A DNA stretch of 23,822 bases from Cudoniella acicularis (Eukaryota; Ascomycota; Leotiomycetes; Helotiales; Helotiaceae). A program made the translations under genes and the position numbers. Below are positions 1-9,413 of the stretch, one piece after another; the first letter of the stretch is position 1; every line of letters begins with the position of its first letter. Where the stretch lies: assembly GCA_013054445.1 (NCBI GenBank), contig JAAMPI010000877.1, positions 1-23,822 on the forward strand, read 5' to 3'. Under the pieces are notes generated by a model. That model was not told the origin of the DNA and did not search any database. It saw only the letters and a list, made by a program, of their open reading frames with translations.

Positions 1-493
1 TTCCATGCCGGTCGATAAGCATTGTAACTTTCTAAGGCAGAGAAAGAAGAGGTGTGTGATTAGAGAAGCTAATCTCGAGAAAAAATTGGTCGGGAACCAA
101 AAAGGAGGGGTGCAGGGGTAACCATGCACTGAACCCCACCGAGGGCTGATCCGCATATGCACGTAGGGACACTTTTATGCAGCCGCACCCAAAAGTCTGT
201 CACCAACGCCACCAAAACAAAACCCCTGAACACACCCTTGGTGACAAACCTTTGGCCATGCACCTCGTCTTACCACCCTTCTGGTTCTGCCATTTTATGT
301 ATATCTCAGTACAAGGATATATATCAAAATCAGCTCAATTTATATATATAGTATATATATTTTTAGCCTAGGTTTTGGTTCACCCGCAATTTATGAGTTA
401 CCCCGCGATACACTGATTACCAAAGATTTCAGCATTACAATCTATTGTTCTTCAATCCTCAAGTATACTATCTAGCATTCGAACCGGCAGCTC
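1..493. other. Left-edge intergenic region, upstream of the AYR1-like SDR
   Basis: I see no convincing gene here. Open frames on both strands are at most about 65 codons and show no family motif. The right part, about 310-365, is AT-rich with runs of TATATA and could hold core promoter elements for the SDR that starts at 494. No CGGA-N10-TCCG palindrome of the kind found further right is present. The window edge cuts off whatever lies to the left. Confidence 0.5.
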
Positions 494-1806
494 ATGGCTC
501 AGAGAGGAACTAAATTCGCCCTGATCACTGGGTACTGTCCTGCCCACGACCCACGACCCACGACATTGCTGATTTTTCTCCCAGGTGTGGGCAAGGTGGT
601 ATCGGTGAAGCGTTAGCTCTCGAGTACGCCCACCGCAACATCTCCCCAATCGCCACTGTCCTGCCTACCGAATCCAGCCAGCACCTATCCGAAGCTGGAA
701 TTGTATCGTTTCCGCTGGATGTTACCAAGAAAGAATCAATTCTTGCGTTGAAGGAAAGTGTTATTCAGCTTACGGGAGGTCGGCTTGATGTGCTTGTGAA
801 TAATGCGTTAGTATAGCTCTAGTGTTGTTGGGAAATAGACTTATGGTTTGGCAGGGGAATATGCTACACGATGACAGCTATCGACACGGATGTTAGCGAG
901 GTGCAGAAGATGTTCGATGTGAATATATTCGGGCCAATGCGGATGGTGCATCACTTCCACGACGTACTGATAGAATCTGGCGCTACAATCGTGAATATAG
1001 GCTCTATCGGCGGCGTTATTCCGTATGTTTATGGATGTGAGTTTTTTTACTGGGCATGTGGAAAGAAAGTGTAATGATGTGCAAAGACAGCTTCTTATAA
1101 TGCCAGCAAGGCAGCGCTTCATCACTGGTCGAGCACGCTACGTGTCGAGATGGCTCCATTTGAGTAAGTTGTTTTGTCTGTTTCGTGTGATGGCAAATTG
1201 TGGTGATGATTTAACTGATTCGGCTTTTTAGTGTTAAAGTTCTTACAGTATGCCTCTCACTCCCTATGCGCGACCCATATTGAGAACTACTCATATATTA
1301 ACGAAAAGCTTTTCCAGATCATCTCGGGTGAAGTCGGTACCAACTTCCTCAAGACAGACAAAGAAAGGACATTGCCTGAAAGTGAAGACAGAGTTTATTC
1401 ATTCTACATAATTTCTTGGAACTGAAATATTTCACAGATTCGTATTTTTCACCACTAGCAACGGAGTTCACGCAACACGTTCAGAGGGTGCCGGGTAAGC
1501 TATCCTCGACTCCGATCTACTTTGGTTGACTTTTTCGATTGTCTAGTTACTACTGACCGCTTTGTGTATGCACAAAATGTCGTCTCTGAGAGTCTGAAAT
1601 CGGCGCCGAGAGCTTGGTTCTGGTATGGCAGTGCTAGTCTTTTCGTCCGGCTCTTGGATGCGCTTGCACCTCGTACAATATGGGTACGCAACTTATCATC
1701 TTTCATGCTGAAGTGATCATTGACGACATTCTAGGACCGGATTCTGTGGGGTTGGTTTAAGTTTGATAAATTGAAAAGGACCCACCGATTACTTAGGAAG
1801 GGGTAG
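494..1806 (+). CDS. AYR1-like short-chain dehydrogenase/reductase, 286 aa, 9 exons
   Basis: A predicted NADPH-dependent SDR of the 1-acyl-dihydroxyacetone-phosphate reductase (Ayr1) type. In this family the enzymes reduce a ketone and often sit on lipid droplets or the ER. Exons are 494-531, 585-806, 855-1036, 1091-1163, 1232-1247, 1318-1381, 1438-1494, 1547-1683 and 1735-1806; they sum to 861 nt in one frame. The Rossmann motif TGCGQGGIG lies at residues 12-20, NNAG at 85-88, and the catalytic residues are Ser137, Tyr150 and Lys154 (motif YNASK). A hydrophobic, Trp-rich C-terminal stretch (about 235-275) is typical of Ayr1 relatives. The start is the ATG just before the Rossmann strand. Exon 5 is only 16 nt. 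The gene converges on the cupin with 185 bp between stops. Family assignment is strong. Ayr1-like SDRs also occur as polyketide or fatty-acid tailoring reductases, so the substrate is open. Confidence 0.9.
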
Positions 1807-1826
1807 GAAGCTGTAGATGAGCATTA

Positions 1827-1847
1827 TGATCGAATATTATTCGATCA
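1827..1847. repeat. Odd-centred perfect palindrome between two converging genes
   Basis: The left arm TGATCGAATA (1827-1836) and right arm TATTCGATCA (1838-1847) are exact reverse complements around a single T at 1837. The element lies 20 bp after the SDR stop (1806) and 144 bp beyond the cupin stop (1992), so it falls in the 3' flank of both converging genes. It could form a hairpin in either 3' UTR or be a dimer-protein site. Only the symmetry is seen; function is unknown. Confidence 0.6.
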
Positions 1848-1991
1848 CACCACTTGAGTACCGAAATACTTTACATGAGTTGTCGGTGAAGAACACGTTT
1901 ACTGTGATAGATGAATGTCTCCTAGGAATGCTAACTGTTTACAAAAACACCACCCGTCATTGTTGTACTACCACTTCTCGAATGATGAGAA

Positions 1992-2733
1992 CTATTGCCC
2001 TTCCCCTTCTTTTCCCTCCTCCTCCCTCGCCTGCCTCTCCTGCTCCTCATAATAAACCTGCAACGGGCCCAGGTACCCCTCCAACTTCGCCCCATTAACA
2101 ACCACATCCTTAACTCCCAGCAAGAACCACAACATGCGCCCAGGCAGCGTTCCTCCACCCGTTAAGTTCCTCCACTGGTGGGCCGTGGCCCGCTGAATAG
2201 TGACGTCGCCCTGGCGCATGATACGTTTCTCGCCCGATTCGAGGATGAGCTCGAACTCACCTTCTAGTACGACGCCGTAGTCGATGGAAAGGGCGCGGTG
2301 CATGGGCGTTAGCTCGTTGGGCGCGAAGTCGATCTGGCGGAGCACGGTGCCGTGTTGGTAGTGCAGTGGGGGCTATCTCTTGTATATTAGCTTCGTGAAA
2401 CTAGTGTTGTGGTATTTATGGGCCAGTATGGTATATACGAACCAGATTTTCTTTGGCATACTTGATGTCGACATCGCCATTGATTTCTACGGGTGTCGAG
2501 TGGGTTGAGTATAGTATGTTGGATAGGGCCTGCTCCTCGCCCATGATGGTGTGGTGCTCACCACAGTCGGTGCTCAGGAAGACTGCTTTACCGTCGGGAT
2601 CGTGGCCGGTGATGTTTCGCACTGTTCGTCGGAGGCCTGGGGCTGGAAACCCCTGTGAGATGTAGCCGATGCCTCGAGGGTTGTGGGGGAGCCCGTGTTC
2701 GTTGAGCTCGCCTTCTTTTAATGTAGTTACCAT
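1992..2733 (-). CDS. Small cupin-domain protein, 223 aa, 2 exons
   Basis: Exons are 2733-2443 and 2372-1992, with a 70-nt intron and phase-0 junction. The start is the ATG at 2733; an in-frame GTG nine bases upstream is not a likely eukaryotic start. The protein matches the fungal cluster-associated cupin type: N-terminal part LRRTVRNITGHDPDG, then a barrel with PMHRALSIDYGVVLEGE at 120-136 and GDVTIQRATAHQWRN at 152-166. The classical HxH of cupin motif 1 is absent: His122 is followed by an Arg, and Asp128, Glu134, His162 and Asn166 are the polar residues left around the site. Such cupins act in some fungal pathways as isomerases, dehydratases or non-redox tailoring enzymes, but this one cannot be assigned. 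The C-terminal tail is Glu/Lys/Gly-rich and probably disordered. Its 3' end is C-rich on the plus strand. Confidence 0.88.
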
Positions 2734-3593
2734 TTTGCTCACGAGTTAAGCAAATTCGCTAGCTGGGTAGTCTCAGATGATGCGAACCAGTATTGATACA
2801 TGTTTGGATAGTAGGAAAAGTGTTATTGTGGTACTAGATGTGTTGCATTCAGAGCGAGAGCAAATTCGGGAATATGATATAATTTGATGTAATATTTCGT
2901 AGAGTATACCACCCTGTAATTTATATAACGACATACACAATCCCTGAACCATGCACAAGTTGAACTATCAGAGCGGGGACTTGAGTCCATGTGAATGCAT
3001 CTAGTGAGTACAAAGCAGATGTGAGACGCCGCTAAGATGCACGCTTAAGATAAGGCACAAAATATCTTGAATCTGATGCCTGATTTTTCATGAGGAAAAA
3101 GAGAAAAAAAGAGAGTGGTGTGATGTGATGTATCTGCTATAGGAATTGTAACATGGATGCAATGCAGCGGCAGTCAAACTGGTGTAACTCCCAAAGTGAC
3201 CACGAACAGACTAGTCACATAACATCGCGAGAACGGCCCGCCGAAACTGTGAGGCGCGGACATTGTCAGGTCCTCAAGGTGAAGGGTTACCTTCCTAATT
3301 TAGCAACTTGCCAAACAGTGATTGCCATTTACTGTGCTGTGCTGTGACATCAGATATTAATAGAATGCTTTTATCTAGATGTCTAGACGCTATCCATACG
3401 AGGAACTCTGTGCGACCAGGAATTATCTGACTGCAGGAGAGTCTGAGTGGGTTATACGGTATTAGACTTCCATCGGCGCCATTTCGAGACTCTCACCTAA
3501 ACAGTAGTGGTTCCCTGTCGCAACATTCGCTTAGCCTTAACTCATTCAGAACAATGCCTCGTATAGATATCTGCACTAGGAACTGATATATCG
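2734..3593. promoter_or_regulatory. Intergenic region with the cupin promoter and the SDR 3' flank
   Basis: No gene is supported across these 860 bp. The part near 2734-2960 is AT-rich and should hold the cupin promoter and 5' UTR. Simple sequence occurs at about 3093-3135 (purine-rich AAAAAGAGA runs, then repeated TGTGATG). A near-match to the palindrome described elsewhere, CGGA-N10-TCCT, lies at 3257-3274, about 525 bp upstream of the cupin start. One-mismatch matches are expected by chance in this much sequence, so it is only a candidate. Confidence 0.45.
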
Positions 3594-4630
3594 CTACACA
3601 TGGCTTGTAAGAGTGGTCCCACCATCAATGATAAAACCGCAGCCAGTCACATAACTCGACTTGGAACTCGACATAAAGATTACCGCATCTGCTACCTCTT
3701 CCGGTGTTGCTATACGCCGCATTGGAACAGCCAACTTAATGTGCTCTCCAAGGCCCGGTACATTATCGACCGCCTGCCTAACCATCGGAGTATCCACCCA
3801 AGATGGACAAACACAGTTGACGCGAATACCATGAACTGCATTATCAAGCGCTGAGAATAGCATGTCAGCGAGTAGCTACCTGCATCATGTGAGTTAACGG
3901 ATCAGTAATTACCTGAGTTCTTAGTTAAACCCAGCACTGCAAACTTGGATGTTGTATACTGAGCCATCCCTGGCGAAGATGCAAAGGATGATGCTGATCC
4001 TAAGTTGACAATTGTGCCTCGGGTTATGCCGCGTTCCGGTGCGGCTGGGTCGTTGAGTCGAGCCTCTTGAGACCTCATGATGGCCGAAACCAGCTTTGTG
4101 ACGAGGAAAGTGCCAGTTACATTGGTGCTGAGCATGCGCTCGAACTCGTCGACATGAGCATCTGAGATCTCGAGTGCATTTTTAACGCCCAGCTTGACAG
4201 AGAAGAGAGAGGACTCAATGTTAGCACCGCCGCTATGCCATGGCGTTCTCAATGATTGATGGGGGGGTGGGAATAGCTCACTCCCGCAGAGTTCACGCAG
4301 TAGTCTATGCGCCCAAAGACCTGCATTGCATATGCTGTAGCATCATGAACTGACGTTTCCGATGTAACGTCCACATATCGTGCCTCGACGCAAAAGTTGG
4401 GGTTGGCAGCGACTGCCTTGCACTCTCTGGCGACATTCTGCGCATCCTCTAGCTGCAGATCCGCTACGGTGATTCCGAGTGCACCATATTTGGCGAAGGC
4501 TGATGCGGCGGCCCTGCCAATTCCATTTCCTTGGATAAGATGGTCAGTATGCTCCTGTTGGTGTTGAGTTGCACCGGGAAAGCTAAAACTCACCTCCACC
4601 GATCACAAGAGCATATCCGCTGATATCCAT
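3594..4630 (-). CDS. Classical short-chain dehydrogenase/reductase, 273 aa, 4 exons
   Basis: Exons are 4630-4594, 4529-4282, 4192-3913 and 3850-3594; they total 822 nt in frame. This is a classical-size SDR with a nucleotide-binding loop GGGNGIG at residues 11-17, NSAG at 92-95, structural Asn119 and the catalytic set Ser161, Tyr174, Lys178 (motif YTTSK) with the normal Ser-Tyr spacing of 13. The C-terminal end VTGCGFIIDGG is the usual closing strand of dehydrogenases of the glucose-1-dehydrogenase/levodione-reductase type. Residue 10, usually Thr in the TGxxxGIG motif, is Ile. Family rules predict reversible alcohol/ketone oxidation with NAD(P); the acidic residue in VADLQLED after the second strand suggests NAD(H) preference (inference). 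The gene shares a 484-bp divergent promoter with the SDR at 5115, so the two may be co-expressed. Confidence 0.9.
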
Positions 4631-5114
4631 GACGCTGCTGCGATGACCAACTCGTATGCATACGACGGACATGGAGAAAAGAAAAGATCAGGGCAATTTA
4701 CACTTTATATACGAGGTATTGTATCTTTTGAGCATCCTCGATTCACATGCATATGCATATATTGAATGCGATTTTGAAATGCGGAAGGCGCCGCCCATGC
4801 ATCGTCGATTCCTCATCACCCGGATCATCCACTTACCCCTGATATTGTTACACAGAACTAGTGAGCCTGCCTGCTGCATGATCTGCATGATCTGCATGAT
4901 CTGCATGCCTGCATGCCTGCCTGCTGCCTGATCTGCCTGATCTGCCTTCAAGCTGAGTGACCGTTTGTGCCCCCACCCTCTTGAGCCCCTTTGCTTCCGT
5001 TGAAGCTCAGGAAGCAACGAGAACGCCATAAAGATCCAAGATTTTAAAGTCTCGTGAGGGATACCTGTTCCCGCTCCCGAACTTTCTCCACTTACCATAT
5101 CCTGTTTGGTCAAC
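4631..5114. promoter_or_regulatory. Divergent promoter region between two SDR genes
   Basis: These 484 bp separate two SDR start codons that face away from each other. The left part carries alternating CATATGCATATGCATATA near 4747-4765. The centre carries a short-period tandem repeat (listed separately). No intact zinc-cluster-type palindrome was found. An open frame running leftward through the repeat is not believed: its protein is a repeat artefact and it overlaps the real SDR start. Confidence 0.55.
4866..4947. repeat. CTGCATGAT / CTGCCTGAT tandem minisatellite
   Basis: Three perfect 9-bp units CTGCATGAT start at 4874, 4883 and 4892. They are followed by degenerate CTGCATGC and CCTGCCTG units, then CTGCCTGAT units from about 4924 to the end. 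The array sits inside the divergent SDR promoter, about 170-250 bp from the rightward start and 235-315 bp from the leftward start. Replication slippage explains the array; a role in spacing promoter elements is speculative. Confidence 0.85.
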
Positions 5115-6221
5115 ATGGCCGCCCTAGTCTCCGACACCACACTGAAGGCCGAAGCTGAGAAGAACGCAAGCATACGTCGATTCTTCTACCGTCAACTGTT
5201 CTTGACTCCCACTCTGCCACACGATGTCAATCTCAACGGAAAAACCGCCATCGTTACTGGAGCCAACACGGGGATTGGTCTCGAAACTGCCCGTCAGCTT
5301 CTAGATCTCGGACTGAGTAAGCTCATCATCGCCGTGCGAGATGAGTCCAAAGGCCAAAAGGCCAGCACAAACCTGTCACCAGGTCGTGATCTCAAAAATG
5401 TCACTATCGAGGTATGGAACCTGGACATGTTGTCTTACGACTCGATTACCGCTTTCGCAGAGCGCGCGAAGACGCTGGAGCGCCTGGACATCGCAGTTCT
5501 CAACGCTGGAATTATGAAGCAGACGCATGCAACCACCTCATCCACTGGCCACGAGGACACTATCCAGGTGAACTTCTTGTCGACGGCTTTACTCACCATC
5601 CTGCTTCTTCCCATTCTCAAGGCCAAAGCCAAGGCCAACGAGCCGGGCCATCTGGTATGGGTACAATCAGAGATGGCGTTCTGGGCCAAGTTCAAGGAGA
5701 AGGATAGCACGCCTTTACTCCCTGCCTTTGACAAGCCTGAGACCTTCAACAACCCCGATCGCTATTCCACGTCCAAGCTACTCGGCCAACTATTCGTGAT
5801 CGAGTTAACGAAACGCGTTCCGGCTTCGGTTGCTATCATAACGATGCCCACCCCAGGTTGGTGCCATAGCACCGCTCTGGGAACTATCCCTGGACTACAT
5901 ATCGGACAGATGATCGTGAATGGCATCAAGCGCATCCTTGGCCGCCCAGTTGCTGTTGGAGCGCGCGCAGTTACCGACGGAGCTGTCCAGAGCGCCGATG
6001 CACATGGGCAGTTTCTACAGGAGTGCAAGATACAGGCGTGAGTGGTTCTCTCTTCATTGCGCAAGTTAACTTTGCTAATTGGGGTGTCGTGAAGTCAAGC
6101 GCCGTTTGTCTATAAGGACGAGAGTGGTCGGGTTACGAAGCTTCTCTGGGAAGAGACGATGGCCGAACTGTCTTTTGCACGAGCTGAGGACATTGTGCGG
6201 GAGCTGGATGAAGGCAATTGA
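5115..6221 (+). CDS. Retinol-dehydrogenase-like short-chain dehydrogenase/reductase, 349 aa, 2 exons
   Basis: Exons are 5115-6037 and 6095-6221, with a 57-nt intron near the 3' end. The start is the ATG in context CAACATGG. The protein has an N-terminal extension of about 40 residues, then NGKTAIVTGANTGIG (41-55), the NAG motif in LNAGIM, Ser185 in VWVQSEM, and catalytic Tyr217/Lys221 in RYSTSK. The last exon adds a conserved tail (LLWEETMAELSF) seen in fungal SDRs of the retinol dehydrogenase/WWOX-like branch. Enzymes of this branch reduce ketones or oxidise alcohols with NADP(H) in secondary metabolism and are often about 320-350 aa, as here. It is transcribed away from the SDR at 3594-4630 and converges on the P450 with 232 bp between stops. 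Substrate unknown; family confident. Confidence 0.92.
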
Positions 6222-6453
6222 GAGAAGATGAATATGGAGGGTTACCTATAGCTAGTGATACCCGTAATAGTAATTAGCATTGATATTCTCGGAAAACAAA
6301 AGCAGAGTTTCATGTCTTGAGTAAAGTGAGGAATTCCCTTCATTAAAATGCTCGCATAACAGTTATAGCAATGCATATTGCAGACTGATCGAATTCCTAA
6401 GCAGTTCCTAAAACGCCAACCTATTCTTCGCCAAACACCCCACTTCCACTTTC

Positions 6454-8247
6454 TCAAAGCTCCTTCCAGAACTCACCCCGCGTCCTAAAAGTTAAGTACG
6501 GACCATCATGAATCGACCCGAAAGTATCCTCCAACTGAAACTCCCCCCTCCGCTCCCTCCCCTCTCCCAGTCCCACCTTTCCCGCCCCAACCTTCCCCAA
6601 CTCCCCCTCCGCCACCTCAAAATCAAAAAACCACAACGTCTTCGCCAGCACCAAACTACTCTCTAAATACGCCATCGCTTTGCCAGCGCATCCCCTTGGA
6701 CCAATGGAGAACGGTGCAAGAGCATCACGCATGACTTTCTTTTGCTCGGGCGAGAAGTCGTTTTCGGAGGGGAGCCAGCGTTCTGGGCGGTAGGCGAAGG
6801 GATCGGGGAAGTAGTGCTCGTTGTGGTGCACGGAGTATGTGTTGACGCCGACGACGGTGCCGGGAGGGATGACATGGCCGTCGACGATGAAAGGCTGGGT
6901 GTTGTCGTCGTCGGGGGCTAAGTCTCGCCATAGGATGCCCGGGGAGGGAGGGGAGAGGCGCATGGCCTCGTCGATGCAGGCTCGGAGGTAGGCGCAGGCT
7001 GCTACGCCGGTACCGCGGATCTCGCTGCTGGTGGTGAAGGTGGAGCGGATCTCGTGAGCGAGGGTCCGGTAGGCGTGCTGGTTTCGGGATAGATAGAAGA
7101 AGGTGGCGCTCAGTGCTGTTTTGACGGTGTCTCCGGCTTTATTGAACGTTAGCGAGTACAGAGAGAGGTGAACAGAAATGGGCTACTGACCTGCTGGGAG
7201 GAAAAGATTCGCCTCAGCCCAGAGATCACTCTGTCGGAGATCGCTAGATTCGGCACCTAGTGCATCCGCGACGAAGGAATAGAGGTCGTGTTTTGCGTCT
7301 TTTGGCTGGGCTGTGCGGGAAGTAATCATTGTCTCCATAAGAGCTAGGTACTTGTTGCGTAGTTTGCGTAACGGTGACGCTATTACGAACGCAAGCCAGA
7401 GGAATCTCCCTGAGGGGTAATGGAGGAAGACGTTGCTGTAAAACGTCCCGACATCTAGCACGGTGTGCATGAATCGGTTTTCATCGTCCGTCTGCAGGCG
7501 CAGATCGTAGCCGAATCCGAGGAGGCCCGCAATATTGAGTCCAAGTCGTCTTGTGTGCTCAGTTATGTTAACGGGAGTCGAGCTTTGAGACGAGAGCAGT
7601 AGGTTTCGTGCAAATATGTTGACCTGGTCTATCATGGTAGGCTCGAATACACGCATAGATCGCTCCGAAATAACTTGCCCGATCAGCTGTCGTCTGCCTC
7701 GGTGTAAATGCCTATCACGGGCACTGAAGACATTGTATGTCTTGAGTCCTGGCCCCAGAGCCATATAGGCCTTCGGCTTTGTGGTTCGATCATTTTTATA
7801 AATGTCTGTTTTCTCTCTGGAATTAGCGGGAGGGAGAGACAGCGGAAGATATCAACTTTAGGTACTTGCCTCGCAGAGCGGTGATAGAGCTGAACACAAG
7901 CTTGTTCGGGCCTTGTCTTACGACGGGACCTGTTGTAGACAGTCAGTTTCAGCGACACCATGCTTGAGGTTAAGGTGTGCTTCGTCTGAGCTTCAGAGCT
8001 CACCATATTTGCGCTGGTTATTCCAGGTCGTCAAATGGAGGCGTTTTTTGTATGTGTAAAACCCGCTGTAAATGTCTGACAGCTTAGCTACCAAGGGTCC
8101 TGGATATTTGCTTAGAGGGTGGAGGAAAACTTGGTAGGTCGCCCAGAGCAGAAGCTACGTCAATAGTAAGCTTATCGGATTGAACACACAACCAGGTCAT
8201 TTGCTTACATAAGATGCAAAGATCGATACAGCATAATAGAGTATCAT
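6454..8247 (-). CDS. Cytochrome P450 monooxygenase, 515 aa, 5 exons
   Basis: Exons are 8247-8209, 8154-8004, 7929-7870, 7805-7191 and 7136-6454; the total is 1548 nt. An N-terminal membrane anchor (about residues 1-22) precedes the proline hinge KYPGP, so the enzyme should sit in the ER facing the cytosol and take electrons from P450 reductase. Seen motifs: helix I AAGDTV (288-293), ExxR as EAMR (345-348), the PERW segment, and the haem loop FSIGPRGCAG with Cys438 as the axial ligand. The N-terminal stretch RKYGPVVRQGPNKL is typical of fungal pathway P450s related to isotrichodermin hydroxylase-like families; an exact CYP family is not assigned. Intron 3 (7869-7806) uses a GC donor (GCAAGT). 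The last exon is C-rich early and G-rich late on its coding strand. A CGGA-N10-TCCG palindrome lies about 106 bp upstream of the start. Confidence 0.95.
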
Positions 8248-8352
8248 GGTGGATCGGGTGTTTGGGGTGTCAGGACTTCCCTCCATGATGAGCGACGAGC
8301 TTGTGACGGCCGGGTGAAGCAATGAAATGGGAAAGTGAAATTTTCCTCTTCT

Positions 8353-8370
8353 CGGAAGCGATCTTCTCCG
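8353..8370. promoter_or_regulatory. CGGA-N10-TCCG palindrome upstream of the P450 (putative zinc-cluster factor site)
   Basis: The half-sites CGGA (8353-8356) and TCCG (8367-8370) form an inverted repeat with a 10-bp spacer; the symmetry extends one or two bases outward (CTCGGA...TCCGAG). Inverted CGG triplets are what fungal Zn(II)2Cys6 dimers commonly bind. The element lies about 106 bp upstream of the P450 start codon. The identical half-site and spacing occur at 14085-14102. The binding role is inferred. Confidence 0.45.
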
Positions 8371-8751
8371 AGTTGACCTTCTCAGAGGCGTCCCGTTCTG
8401 GGCGATTTCTGATTCAGTTTCCCATTGGTCTGCTCGTGGGAAGTTGTTACATAGAAGGTTCGTTGGTGGTCACTGCATTTAAACTACAACCCGAGCGAGG
8501 TCCGACGTTACACAACGTCGCTGCATTGGTCATCACTGCTCAGCATGAAGAAAGACAGGAATCGGGTTTACAATAAGCACTAATGTTATATTTAATTTTC
8601 AGTTTCTAACAGAACTATTATAATTATTTTGTTTTCAATAATATTCGAATATTTTTCTTTAATAATAGCGTGAAAAATAATAATAACACCCTGCGATCTG
8701 GCTTATTAAAGGCCCTGTAAAACCTTAAATTTCCAGCGCTAATAGCAAGAT

Positions 8752-8833
8752 AGTCCCTGAACCTACAGTGAGTAAATAAGGGACTTGAACGCACAAGTCC
8801 TCACATTCAGAGGGAGCAACGCTGACCAGGTCC
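8752..8833. repeat. Overlapping inverted repeats with a tRNA-like B-box on the minus strand
   Basis: AGTCCCT (8752-8758) pairs with AGGGACT (8779-8785). The overlapping GGACTTG (8781-8787) pairs with CAAGTCC (8794-8800) around a 6-nt loop, so the two stems exclude each other. On the minus strand GTTCAAGTCC (8790-8781) matches a pol III B-box core, and GACCTGGTCAGCG (8833-8821) vaguely resembles an A-box. No complete cloverleaf with a paired acceptor stem was found. A decayed tRNA or tRNA-derived SINE head is possible. Confidence 0.3.
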
Positions 8834-9413
8834 TATACCTACGTATAGCACAGCGACTAGGTCACTAGAAGTCTTCAATTGTGATATCGTAGGGTATCCA
8901 TTGTAGGGCATTACAGATACTTATTCCCTAAATCCCCTATAGAACTCTCTCCCCGCCGGTGCTTTCCGCAGCCCTCTGCAGCCTTCCCAGCAATCGTTTC
9001 CGCTCCCGAAAGCAAACAAGCTTTGGCGAGTATCTCCCCCCTAGCGTACACGAGAAACACAAAGTGGTTCCATTTTGCGTGCTGCGACTTGCACAAGTTC
9101 TTCTTCGTAGTATTTGGGGCAACCTAAATCATCCGAATGCGCCAAAATCCAAGAATTGTCGCGACTAGGAGAGGATCGCCGGAACATAGATATGGCTGGG
9201 ACACAGTAACGGTAGTACATTCAGGGAACAATCCTACAATAGAAGCACAATGATTTCCCGGCCACACTAAATACACTCCGTGTCTCCCCCCCTTTCCATC
9301 TCCTGAAATCTGGCCAGCCAAGATACATTCCCCCAATAATCTATTTATACAGACCCATTGCACACAAACATAACCATGTATTCCATACAATTTTCAGTGA
9401 TGGATGGAACCTT

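Larger units (their letters stand above)
8248..9413. other. Intergenic region: P450 promoter, AT-rich island and hairpin-forming segment
   Basis: No gene is supported here. From left to right it holds the P450 promoter with a palindrome at 8353-8370, a very AT-rich island at about 8581-8690 that includes the perfect 14-bp palindrome AATATTCGAATATT (8640-8653), a compact set of overlapping inverted repeats at 8752-8800 with a tRNA-like B-box, and the 3' flank of the 7TM gene. Short open frames in this stretch lack family motifs. Confidence 0.5.

Noticed and set aside
3257..3274. CGGA-N10-TCCT near-palindrome as a third regulatory site
   Set aside because: With one mismatch allowed, a few such hits are expected by chance in the intergenic DNA, so it was not called as a site.
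5106..5114. Upstream TTG start for the SDR at 5115
   Set aside because: The codon is TTG, not a usual nuclear fungal start; the ATG at 5115 has a good context.
4688..5173. 161-codon leftward open frame through the 9-bp repeat
   Set aside because: Its repeated QADQAD and MQIMQIMQ segments come from the minisatellite, it overlaps the start of the real SDR at 5115, and no family motif is present.
8322..8576. 84-codon frame upstream of the P450
   Set aside because: It lies over the promoter palindrome, has odd repetitive FSE residues and no family similarity that I recognise.
8781..8833. Functional tRNA gene on the minus strand
   Set aside because: A B-box-like core is present but no paired acceptor stem and no convincing D-arm could be drawn.
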